NCBI GenBank assembly: GCA_018700215.1
Contig: JABIST010000014.1
Coordinates: forward strand, 1-5,320
Origin: Dehalococcoidia bacterium
Lineage (GTDB): Bacteria > Chloroflexota > Dehalococcoidia > UBA2979
Direction: 5' to 3'
DNA length: 5,320 nt
A program made the position numbers and the translations under genes. The notes under the pieces are model-generated. The model did no database searches, was not told where the DNA came from, and saw only the letters and a list, made by a program, of their open reading frames with translations. Of the stretch, positions 1 to 5,315 are shown in pieces (positions within the stretch are counted from its first letter, which is position 1; every line of letters starts with the position of its first letter).

Positions 1-20
1 CCCACCTAGCGACCACGGAC

Positions 21-50
21 CGCGAAGCGCAACCAAGCCCCGAAGGGGCC
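21..50. repeat. Paired mini-hairpin repeat, unit 1
   Basis: This unit has a short hairpin CGC-GAA-GCG (21-29), an 8-nt spacer (30-37) and a second hairpin CCCC-GAA-GGGG (38-48). The second stem extends by one G-C pair to 37-49. Both loops are the same GAA triplet. The unit abuts unit 2, and the first hairpins of the two units start exactly 30 bp apart. The first hairpin contains GCGAAGC, a heptamer known as DNA to fold into an unusually stable mini-hairpin. The unit lies upstream of the MBL-fold gene and codes for nothing apparent. It resembles REP-like intergenic elements in style, but I cannot assign it to a named family. Confidence 0.8.
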
Positions 51-80
51 CGCGAAGCGTCACCCAGCCCCCGAAGGGGG
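51..80. repeat. Paired mini-hairpin repeat, unit 2
   Basis: This unit has CGC-GAA-GCG at 51-59, an 8-nt spacer (60-67) and CCCCC-GAA-GGGGG at 68-80. The geometry matches unit 1 but the spacer sequence differs, and the second stem uses a fifth C-G pair instead of G-C. Conserved stems and loops with a divergent spacer suggest that structure, not primary sequence, is being kept. The unit ends directly before TATGCT (81-86), a weak -10-like hexamer without a recognisable -35 partner. Confidence 0.8.
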
Positions 81-81
81 T

Positions 82-116
82 ATGCTGCCTCCGAGGAGCC
101 GCACCTAGGGCGGCAT
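82..116 (+). promoter_or_regulatory. Leader stem-loop upstream of the MBL-fold gene
   Basis: ATGCTGCC (82-89) can pair with GGCGGCAT (109-116), giving an 8-bp RNA stem with one G-U pair and a 19-nt loop. The loop contains a Shine-Dalgarno-like GAGGAG (93-98), but no start codon follows it at a useful distance. The real ribosome binding site is at 134-137. The element could be a 5'-UTR structure or could come from the adjacent repeats. No known riboswitch class is recognisable. Confidence 0.3.
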
Positions 117-130
117 CCACGCGACCCGAA

Positions 131-144
131 ATCGAGGCCTCGAT
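131..144 (+). promoter_or_regulatory. 14-bp palindrome over RBS and start codon
   Basis: ATCGAGGCCTCGAT is a perfect 14-bp palindrome. It contains the ribosome binding core GAGG (134-137), five bases before the ATG at 143, and includes the first two bases of that ATG. In RNA it could form a 5-bp stem with a GGCC loop that partly hides the RBS. In DNA it has the dyad symmetry of an operator. The chemoreceptor gene has a related but imperfect leader (CGAGGTCTCGG before its ATG), so this may partly be a common initiation context in this genome. Confidence 0.45.
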
Positions 145-1123
145 GAAAATCTCCGAATCCGTCCGCGCCGCAATGGTCCCGGACGACAACCCCATGCACC
201 CCGATTACACCTCCATCTACCTCGTCGGACCCGAAGGCAACCAATCCCTCACCATCGACTCCGGTGAAGAAATCGACCGCTACCGCTGGTTCCTCCGCGG
301 CTACCTCGCCTCCGTCGAACAAGAAGAAATCGGCATCGCCGCCATCACCCACCACCACTCAGACCACTCCGGCAACCTCAAATGGGCCAAGCAATACCTC
401 AACGCCGAAGTCGCCATCCCCAAAGGCGGCCGCAAACTCCTCAAAGGCCGCATCCCCCGCGAAGTCCAACAGCTCGAAGACGGCCAAATCCTCAACCTCG
501 GCTCAGGCGTCAACGTCCAGGTCCTCGCCACCCCCGGCCACAGCGTCGATTCCCTCTGCTACTACCTCGAAGACGAAGGCGTCCTCTTCACCGGCGACAC
601 CCTCCTCGGCTCATCCACCACCACCGTCTGGGACCTCGGCGAATACCGAAACTCCCTCCAACGCCTCCTTGAACTCCCCAACCTCAAAGTCATCTGCCCC
701 GGCCACGGCAAAATCGTCCACGACCCCCGCGAACGACTCCAGGGCTACGTCGACCACCGCAACATGCGCGAAAAACAAATCATCGAAGCCCTCCAAGAAG
801 GTGGCGCCGTCACCTCCTGGGACCTCATGCTCAAGCTCTACCCCGATATCGACTCCCGCCTCCACCGCGCCGCGGACGGCAACGTCCGCTCCCACCTCAC
901 CCAACTCTCCGAAGAAGGCCGCCTCACCACCTACGAAGGCAAACGCCGACGCCCCGCCAGCGCCGCCAAAATCCAGCGCGACATCGAACACGTCCACCAA
1001 CGCGACCTCATCATCAAACAAGCCAAACGCCTCGAAGCCACCCAACGACGCAAAGCCATCCAGGCCCAGGAAAACCCACCCGACGCCGAGTGGATCGAAC
1101 AACCCCGCTACGAATTGTCGTAG
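143..1123 (+). CDS. MBL-fold metallohydrolase, LACTB2-like with winged-helix C-terminal domain
   Basis: This 326-residue protein of the metallo-beta-lactamase superfamily is probably a cytosolic zinc-dependent hydrolase. The metal-site motif HHHSDH lies at residues 70-75 (ligands H70, H72, D74, H75). The other expected ligands are visible: H133 in TPGHS, D152 in TGDT and H188 in PGHG. Residues about 208-265 resemble the winged-helix region that follows the MBL domain in LACTB2-type proteins (pattern REKQIIEAL... VRSHLTQLSEEGRL). A basic, Lys/Arg-rich tail (about 266-306) follows and could contact nucleic acid or be a coiled extension. There is no signal peptide. LACTB2 relatives include ribonucleases and thioester hydrolases, so the substrate is not predictable. 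The start is supported by GAGG five bases upstream. Codons are strongly C-ended with GAA for Glu. The stop codon lies inside a hairpin and the last eight codons are duplicated downstream. Confidence 0.9.
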   Translation: MKISESVRAAMVPDDNPMHPDYTSIYLVGPEGNQSLTIDSGEEIDRYRWFLRGYLASVEQEEIGIAAITHHHSDHSGNLKWAKQYLNAEVAIPKGGRKLLKGRIPREVQQLEDGQILNLGSGVNVQVLATPGHSVDSLCYYLEDEGVLFTGDTLLGSSTTTVWDLGEYRNSLQRLLELPNLKVICPGHGKIVHDPRERLQGYVDHRNMREKQIIEALQEGGAVTSWDLMLKLYPDIDSRLHRAADGNVRSHLTQLSEEGRLTTYEGKRRRPASAAKIQRDIEHVHQRDLIIKQAKRLEATQRRKAIQAQENPPDAEWIEQPRYELS

Positions 1124-1125
1124 CG
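1106..1125 (+). repeat. Perfect 8-bp inverted repeat spanning the stop codon
   Basis: CGCTACGA (1106-1113) and TCGTAGCG (1118-1125) are perfect reverse complements around the loop ATTG. The TAG stop of the MBL-fold gene (1121-1123) is in the right arm. There is no following T-tract, so it does not look like a standard intrinsic terminator. The right arm appears to begin the DNA that separates the two copies of the gene end. Confidence 0.75.
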
Positions 1126-1153
1126 CCCTACCGCAACACCTCCCGCAATCAGG

Positions 1154-1183
1154 CGCGAAGCGTTCAAGCGCCCCGAAGGGGCC
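1154..1183. repeat. Paired mini-hairpin repeat, unit 3
   Basis: CGC-GAA-GCG (1154-1162), an 8-nt spacer (1163-1170) and CCCC-GAA-GGGG (1171-1181) repeat the architecture of the units at 21-50 and 51-80. Unit 3 matches unit 1 over both hairpins and the flanking CC, and differs only in the spacer. Its second stem also extends to five pairs (GCCCC/GGGGC, 1170-1182). It sits just after the MBL-fold gene, directly before the second copy of the gene's terminal codons. Confidence 0.8.
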
Positions 1184-1206
1184 AACCCCGCTACGAACTC
1201 AGCTAG
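1183..1206 (+). pseudogene. Duplicated 3' end of the MBL-fold gene (QPRYELS-stop)
   Basis: The 15 bases CAACCCCGCTACGAA at 1183-1197 are identical to 1100-1114 inside the gene. The next codons CTC AGC TAG encode Leu-Ser-stop, exactly as TTG TCG TAG does in the functional end, but with different bases. The copy therefore encodes QPRYELS-stop again, 83 bp downstream, in another frame relative to the gene and after its stop. CTC and AGC fit the C-ended codon style of this gene better than TTG and TCG. I infer that 1183-1206 is the ancestral end and that the intervening DNA was inserted. CCCGCTA (1187-1193) also pairs with TAGCGGG (1204-1210). Confidence 0.6.
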
Positions 1207-1236
1207 CGGGCCCGTCCTCGGACTCGCCTGACAAGC

Positions 1237-1269
1237 AAAAACCCGGGCAGGACTGAGTCCTGCCCGGGT
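1237..1269 (-). terminator. Intrinsic terminator of the chemoreceptor gene
   Basis: A perfect 13-bp stem (1241-1253 with 1257-1269) with a 3-nt TGA loop is followed on the minus strand by a run of T (complement of the A-run 1237-1241). It starts about 30 bp past the stop codon of the minus-strand gene ending at 1300. The plus strand has no T-run after the stem, so it is not a convincing terminator for the MBL-fold gene, although the hairpin separates these convergent genes. Confidence 0.9.
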
Positions 1270-1299
1270 CGCTATTGCCTACCGTCGAGGTCAGACGAA

Positions 1300-3738
1300 C
1301 TACGCCGCCTGCCCCTCCTCCTCGTCCACAACGCTCAATCGAGCCGCGCCGCCTTCCAGCTGGAACGTCGATAGCTGCTCCTGCAGTCGCTCGGACACAC
1401 GTCCCAGCTCCAGCGTCGAAGCCGTCACCTCTTCCACCTGAGCGGACATCTCCTCCGAAGAAGCCGAAACTTGCTCCGTCGCCGCACTGTTCTCCTCGGC
1501 CACCGAAGCAATGCCACCAACAGACTCTGCCGTCGTCGTCGCAATCTCCTTCACCTGGCCAATTACCTCAACCATCGAACTGCTCGCGTGCTGCAACTGG
1601 CTCGCGCCCGTCGTAATCTCCTCAATCCGGTTACCAACCGTGCTCACCGCGGCAAGAATCTCCTGCAGCGCCTCGCTCGCCTCAGCCGCGGACTGCGTCC
1701 CAGTCTCCATCTCGCGGACGCCCTCCTCCATCACCTTCACCGATGAGTCAACGCCTTCCTGCACGCCGCCAATCAGCTCGGCAATCTCCTTCGTCGCACC
1801 GGCCACTCGCTCCGCAAGCTGCCGAACCTCGTCAGCAACCACGGCGAAGCCGCGACCCTGCTCACCCGCTCTCGCAGCCTCAATCGCCGCGTTCAGCGCC
1901 AGCAAGTTCGTCTGCGCGGCAATATCTTCAATCACCGCCACAATCTTCCCAATCTCCTGGGAACGCTCGCCCAGCACCGTAATCTCCTGCGATGCCGAGT
2001 CAATCGTGTTCTTGATTCGCTCGATGCCCTCCACCGTCTGCTGAACCATCTCCGCACCGCGCTCGGCGCGCTCCGAAGCACCCTTCGATTCCTCCCTCGC
2101 CTCCGTCGACCCTTCAGACACGCGGTCCGCGGCTGCTGCCACCTCATCGCGCGCCTGACGGTCCAGCTCATCCGCTGAAGTGTTCAGCTCCTCAACCGCG
2201 TGGTTCACATCCTGCACTCGGCGAGCCTGCTCGGACGAACCCTCGGCCACCTGGCCAATTGTCGTCGCCACCTCCTGCGTCGCCGTCGAAGCCTGCTCCG
2301 CGATCTCCGCAAGCTGGTCCTTCGCCACGCTCAACGCCGTCGCCGCGGACTGCGTCTCGCCCAGCACCTGGCGCAGATTCGTCACCATCGCCAGGAACGC
2401 ATTCGCCAGCGCATCCTGCCCGGAACGCGTCGTCACATCCACCGTCAGATCACCATCGGCAATCCGATCGGCGTGGCCAACCATCTCCTGCAGGTAACCC
2501 TGCATCCCCACGAACGCATTACCCAGCGTGTCGTTGGACGACTTCGGCGTCACATTGATGTTCAAATCCCCGACCGCAATCTGATCGGCCGCACCGGCCG
2601 CGTTGCGCAGATACTCGATCATCTCGACGAACGAAACGGCCATATCGCCAATCTCGTCGTTCGTGCTCACGGACACTTCCTGCTGCAAATCGCCAACCGC
2701 AATGCCTTCCGCCGCGGCCGCAACCTGCTTCACGCCACCCACGATGCCGCGAGTGATCCAGAACGCCAGCCCCGCCGCCACCGCAACGGCCACCGCGGAA
2801 ACCACAATCACAATCAGCGTCGAACTGTTCTTCGTCGAAACAGCGCTCTCCAGCGACGCATCGCCAAAGGCCTCCACCACCGGCTCAATCCCATCCAGCG
2901 TCGCCAGCACGGTCTCATACGCCGCCACGGAATTGGCCGTCTGATGGGCGCTCGCCACCTCAAGCTGCGCCGCATACATACCCACGGCCGCATTGCTCTC
3001 GGTCAGCAGCGCCAAGTTGCCACTCGTAATGTGCTCAATCGCCGTCGAAAATGCCGTGCTGTCCACCGCGGCCGTCAGCACAATTTCTACTTCTTCGTGG
3101 AACGGCTCCCACAGCGCTCGCACCGTCTCAAGCTGCGCCAGCACATCGCCCTGCGGCGTCGGGATCCCGCGCTCCGCGTTCCCATTCACCAGATCGTCCA
3201 GCGTCGCGTCAAACTCGGACGCCGTCGCCTCCAGACTCGCCAGTGCGGCAGTACCACCCGCCGCCACCTGCAGCGCCTCTTTCGTCATCTTCTGTGACAA
3301 CATCCGCTGACGGCCCGCGATGTTGATCGTCGCGCCACTCGAACCACTCGACTCGATCAGATCGAATGTCGTGTTCACCGAACTCGAGAACTCCTCGAAT
3401 GCGGCCTCCAGCCCCGGCAGTTGCGCCCGGGCCTCATCAATGCCGATCTCGTCCATCACCGCCAGCGCACCCTTGAACGCGCCCTCGGTCTCCTCGAACG
3501 CCGCTCGCTGCGTCGCCGTGTCAGACGTCAGCAGCGCCTCACCCTCAATGATCTCCGCGTCGGCCAACGCGATGATCATGGACATCACCGAGTCGTCCAT
3601 CCTCCCCGCGCGCTGCACCGAATCGGTGCCACTCGCCACCGAACCCAGGCTGAAGTACGCAATCCCGCTCACCACCAGCAGGAACGCCAGCGCAACCCCA
3701 AATCCGCCGTAGAGCTTGCTCTGAATCGTTAATCGCAT
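1300..3738 (-). CDS. Methyl-accepting chemotaxis protein with PilJ-type sensor and three HAMP domains
   Basis: This 812-residue inner-membrane chemoreceptor has TM1 at about 10-32, a large extracytoplasmic sensor at 33-306 and TM2 at about 307-328. The sensor contains INIAGRQRMLSQKMTKEAL (138-156), the hallmark of PilJ/NarX-like ligand domains, followed by a second conserved stretch ending near 225 (ALWEPFHEEVEIVL). Three HAMP-like repeats follow at about 329-381, 382-422 and 423-468, with recurring IAVGDL, IAVGDL and IADGDL cores (346, 387, 426). The cytoplasmic signalling domain carries the near-invariant hairpin tip for CheA/CheW contact (about 604-636, core AAIEAARAGEQGRGFAVV). A likely methylation segment is around 758-768 (SASSEEMSAQV). 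There is no C-terminal CheR-docking pentapeptide. The start ATG at 3738 is preceded by GAGGT (complement of 3744-3748) five bases away. An in-frame ATG at 3837 would add 33 residues lacking family similarity. Glu, Leu and Val codons are mostly G-ended, unlike the plus-strand genes. No chemotaxis or pilus genes are adjacent, and the ligand is unknown. Confidence 0.95.
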   Translation of the reverse strand: MRLTIQSKLYGGFGVALAFLLVVSGIAYFSLGSVASGTDSVQRAGRMDDSVMSMIIALADAEIIEGEALLTSDTATQRAAFEETEGAFKGALAVMDEIGIDEARAQLPGLEAAFEEFSSSVNTTFDLIESSGSSGATINIAGRQRMLSQKMTKEALQVAAGGTAALASLEATASEFDATLDDLVNGNAERGIPTPQGDVLAQLETVRALWEPFHEEVEIVLTAAVDSTAFSTAIEHITSGNLALLTESNAAVGMYAAQLEVASAHQTANSVAAYETVLATLDGIEPVVEAFGDASLESAVSTKNSSTLIVIVVSAVAVAVAAGLAFWITRGIVGGVKQVAAAAEGIAVGDLQQEVSVSTNDEIGDMAVSFVEMIEYLRNAAGAADQIAVGDLNINVTPKSSNDTLGNAFVGMQGYLQEMVGHADRIADGDLTVDVTTRSGQDALANAFLAMVTNLRQVLGETQSAATALSVAKDQLAEIAEQASTATQEVATTIGQVAEGSSEQARRVQDVNHAVEELNTSADELDRQARDEVAAAADRVSEGSTEAREESKGASERAERGAEMVQQTVEGIERIKNTIDSASQEITVLGERSQEIGKIVAVIEDIAAQTNLLALNAAIEAARAGEQGRGFAVVADEVRQLAERVAGATKEIAELIGGVQEGVDSSVKVMEEGVREMETGTQSAAEASEALQEILAAVSTVGNRIEEITTGASQLQHASSSMVEVIGQVKEIATTTAESVGGIASVAEENSAATEQVSASSEEMSAQVEEVTASTLELGRVSERLQEQLSTFQLEGGAARLSVVDEEEGQAA

Positions 3739-4102
3739 CCGAGACCTCGAAATCTTGTGCTTCAAAGCAGCGGCACTGGACAGCCACCACCCAATCCGAC
3801 ACTGCGCGTCGGCTACGCCCAGTCTCGTGCGCCGCAATCCCCACTCTCATGCGGGAACACCCCCGGGCAATTCGACCCCGGCCCCCCCGTCCCATCAGCA
3901 AATCGAACACCCCACCACCCGCTGAAACCCACCACACAGCCACCCGTCAGTCTGCTGAGCGATAGTGCACCTTCCGTGAACATCAACAGCCTCCATCGCC
4001 CCCGCCAGCTCCCAGATCCCGCAGCACATCGTCAGAGAAAATCAGGACCCAGATCGCCCTCACCCTGTCACCCACCTCACCCACGCTCCCCACCAGCCCC
4101 GC
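3739..4102. other. Intergenic stretch without an intact gene
   Basis: This stretch separates the divergent chemoreceptor gene from the plus-strand region. It is C- and A-rich on the plus strand, contains a run of seven C (about 3884-3890), and its open frames translate to Pro/Ser/His-rich low-complexity sequence. A weak sigma-70-like promoter for the chemoreceptor could lie on the minus strand: TTGATG (complement of 3981-3986) and TATCGC (complement of 3959-3964), spaced 16 bp. This would give a leader of roughly 210 nt, but the match is poor. Frame 2 from about 3980 to 4123 may hold decayed upstream parts of the stress-protein remnant that follows. Confidence 0.4.
3744..3748 (-). promoter_or_regulatory. 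Ribosome binding site deciding the chemoreceptor start
   Basis: On the minus strand GAGGT lies five bases before the ATG at 3738. This favours the 812-residue form, which begins MRLTIQSKLYGGF immediately before TM1, over the longer reading from 3837. Confidence 0.75.
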
Positions 4103-4278
4103 AACGCCACCATCACCGCAACCCCACCACCCCCATCTCCCCGCAAACCGTCGACCAGCCCTGCCACCTCGATGTCATCGCCACCCACGACCGCCCAGCC
4201 CTCATCGGCTCCGTCGCGCACCACATCGTCCGGAACACCCTCTCCGCCGCCGCCCTCGTCATCCACCCCGAAGCCTGA
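4103..4278 (+). pseudogene. Remnant of a universal stress protein (UspA family), C-terminal end
   Basis: The frame ending at TGA 4276-4278 has almost purely C-ended codons from 4150 on. Its product LDVIATHDRP-ALIGSVAHHIV-RNTLSAAALVIHPEA matches the end of UspA-type domains: a DLIVMATHGR-like strand, then LLGSVA, then a helix and a final VLVV-like strand. The nucleotide-binding pattern G-2x-G-9x-G-S/T of ATP-binding family members is damaged. The first glycines are missing (HDRP in place of HGRGG), about four residues are absent before IGS, and only GS at 4207-4212 remains. Upstream, the matching segment (NATITAT, 4103-4123) is in a different frame, which suggests a frameshift. No N-terminal Usp motif or start with an RBS was found. 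I infer a degraded gene. A short divergent functional ORF starting elsewhere is less likely. Confidence 0.5.
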
Positions 4279-4397
4279 CCCGAACCAACTCAGCGAGCAC
4301 CGTTCGACCAAACCCCTCGAGCGTCGGAAGAGATGCCAAAGGCACCCGCGTCTGCCATCATCAAAACACCCCCACCCTCGGACCCTGGAACAACTCC
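4279..4397 (+). other. Spacer upstream of the ferric-reductase-like gene
   Basis: The 119 bases between the stress-protein remnant and the next start codon show no convincing promoter or terminator. One small inverted repeat, TGCC-AAA-GGCA (4334-4344), is visible and is too short to interpret. The sequence before the ATG at 4398 has no strong Shine-Dalgarno element. Confidence 0.4.
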
Positions 4398-5192
4398 ATG
4401 CCCAAACGCCGCCGACAATCATCGACGACCACATCCTCTCGCCCGACAAACACTCCACCACCCACCGCACACAGACTCGAAGCCTCCACAACAGCGACCT
4501 CCACGTTCGCCGTCGCTCGAACACTCCTCCTCAGAAATGCTGCCGCTGTCGCCGTCGGCCTCGCCGTCGCCTACCTCTTCTGGACCAGCCGCCCCCTGTG
4601 GGACCCTGAGATGCGCCTCTGGAAGTCCGTCGGCGATGCCAGCCTCATCCTCCTCTACGCCACCCTCATCCCCGGCCCCCTCGCCAGACTCGCCCCCCGC
4701 ACCGCCCGCCTCATCCCCTGGCGACGTGAACTCGGCATCTGGTTCGGCGTCTTCGCCCTCGTCCACACCTTCCTCATCCTGGACGGCTGGGCTCGCTGGA
4801 GCCTCCAGCGCCTCCTCGGCTACGAATTCATCCCGGAACTAGACCGCTACGCCAGACTCGAACCCGGCTTCGGCCTCGCCAACCTCATCGGCATCGCCGC
4901 CGTCCTCATCACCATCGCCCTCCTCGCCACCTCCACGGATTGGGCGCTCCACCGCCTCGGCGCCAGCGCCTGGAAATTCCTCCACAACAGCGTCTACATC
5001 ATCTTCTGGCTCATCCTCCTCCACACCGCCTACTTCCTCTTCATCCACTACTCCCCCCACTTCCACAGACTCCCACCACCCCCGGACTGGTTCCGCTACC
5101 CCTTCCTCATCCTCACCCTCGGCCTCATCGCCCTCCAGACCACCGCCTTCATCAACACCATCCGCCTCCGCAAACTCCGCGCTCCTGCCTAG
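4398..5192 (+). CDS. Ferric-reductase-like transmembrane haem protein (MsrQ/YedZ-related)
   Basis: This 264-residue protein has six probable membrane helices (about 43-62, 79-98, 112-129, 158-178, 197-218, 233-252). It fits the ferric-reductase-like transmembrane family (PF01794 type), which carries electrons across the membrane on b-haem. Candidate haem ligands are H123 (in ALVHTF), H196 (WKFLHNSVY) and H209 (ILLHTAY). The 13-residue spacing of the last two, the RRELG stretch before helix 3 and the LATSTDWALHRLG...WKFLH segment resemble MsrQ/YedZ, the membrane partner of a periplasmic methionine-sulfoxide reductase. No MsrP-like gene and no fused FAD/NADPH domain is in view, so the partner and acceptor are unknown. 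The first 40 residues are Ser/Thr/Arg-rich and not family-like. The ATG at 4398 is the only ATG before TM1 but lacks a strong RBS, so the start is less certain than the gene. Confidence 0.85.
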   Translation: MPKRRRQSSTTTSSRPTNTPPPTAHRLEASTTATSTFAVARTLLLRNAAAVAVGLAVAYLFWTSRPLWDPEMRLWKSVGDASLILLYATLIPGPLARLAPRTARLIPWRRELGIWFGVFALVHTFLILDGWARWSLQRLLGYEFIPELDRYARLEPGFGLANLIGIAAVLITIALLATSTDWALHRLGASAWKFLHNSVYIIFWLILLHTAYFLFIHYSPHFHRLPPPPDWFRYPFLILTLGLIALQTTAFINTIRLRKLRAPA

Positions 5193-5315
5193 CCTTCCAC
5201 CCGCGGAACAGTCACATCGTGGCGCGCTGCACCAAACCGCGGGCCACCCCGACCCCCACCACCCTCTGCTACCTTCCCCCTCCCACCTCCACCACCACCT
5301 CGAGGAGCCACCCAC
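5193..5315 (+). promoter_or_regulatory. Intergenic region with possible promoter and Shine-Dalgarno of the next gene
   Basis: This 123-bp gap contains an imperfect inverted repeat (TGGCGCGC 5220-5227 against GCGGGCCA 5239-5246, one mismatch) without a T-run, so it is a poor terminator. A possible extended -10 (TGC-TACCTT, 5267-5275) lacks a -35 match. GAGGAG at 5302-5307 is a clear Shine-Dalgarno sequence eight bases before the ATG at 5316. Confidence 0.4.

Noticed and set aside
21..80. Tandem 30-bp units as a CRISPR array
   Set aside because: There are only two adjacent units with no unique spacers between repeats. Each unit is itself two short hairpins.
264..1256. Long plus-strand open frame (330 codons) overlapping the MBL-fold gene
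   Set aside because: Its product is Ser/Thr/Pro/Ala/Lys low-complexity, as expected from reading a C-ended-codon gene out of frame. The overlapping frame has clear catalytic motifs.
1241..1269. Bidirectional terminator also serving the MBL-fold gene
   Set aside because: The plus-strand side has no T-run after the stem (it continues CGCTATTGCC), so only the minus-strand reading is convincing.
2200..3297. 365-codon plus-strand open frame antisense to the chemoreceptor
   Set aside because: It is Arg/His-rich with no domain-like pattern, and the opposite strand encodes an unmistakable chemoreceptor.
3739..3837. 33-residue N-terminal extension of the chemoreceptor from an upstream ATG
   Set aside because: The ATG at 3738 has a proper RBS and starts right before TM1. 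The extension has no family-like sequence.
3884..3890. Run of seven C as a phase-variation tract
   Set aside because: It lies in no convincing coding frame or promoter spacer, and such short runs are expected in this C-rich strand.
3757..4278. Whole 173-codon plus-strand open frame as a real gene
   Set aside because: Only about the last 43 codons show coding character and Usp similarity. The rest is Pro/His/Ser-rich filler, and the nominal start lies just outside the chemoreceptor start with no RBS.
4060..4524. Minus-strand open frame of 154 codons in the gap
   Set aside because: It is Gly/Asp/Val/Trp-rich, typical of the antisense of C-ended codons, and spans both the stress-protein remnant and the start of the ferric-reductase-like gene.
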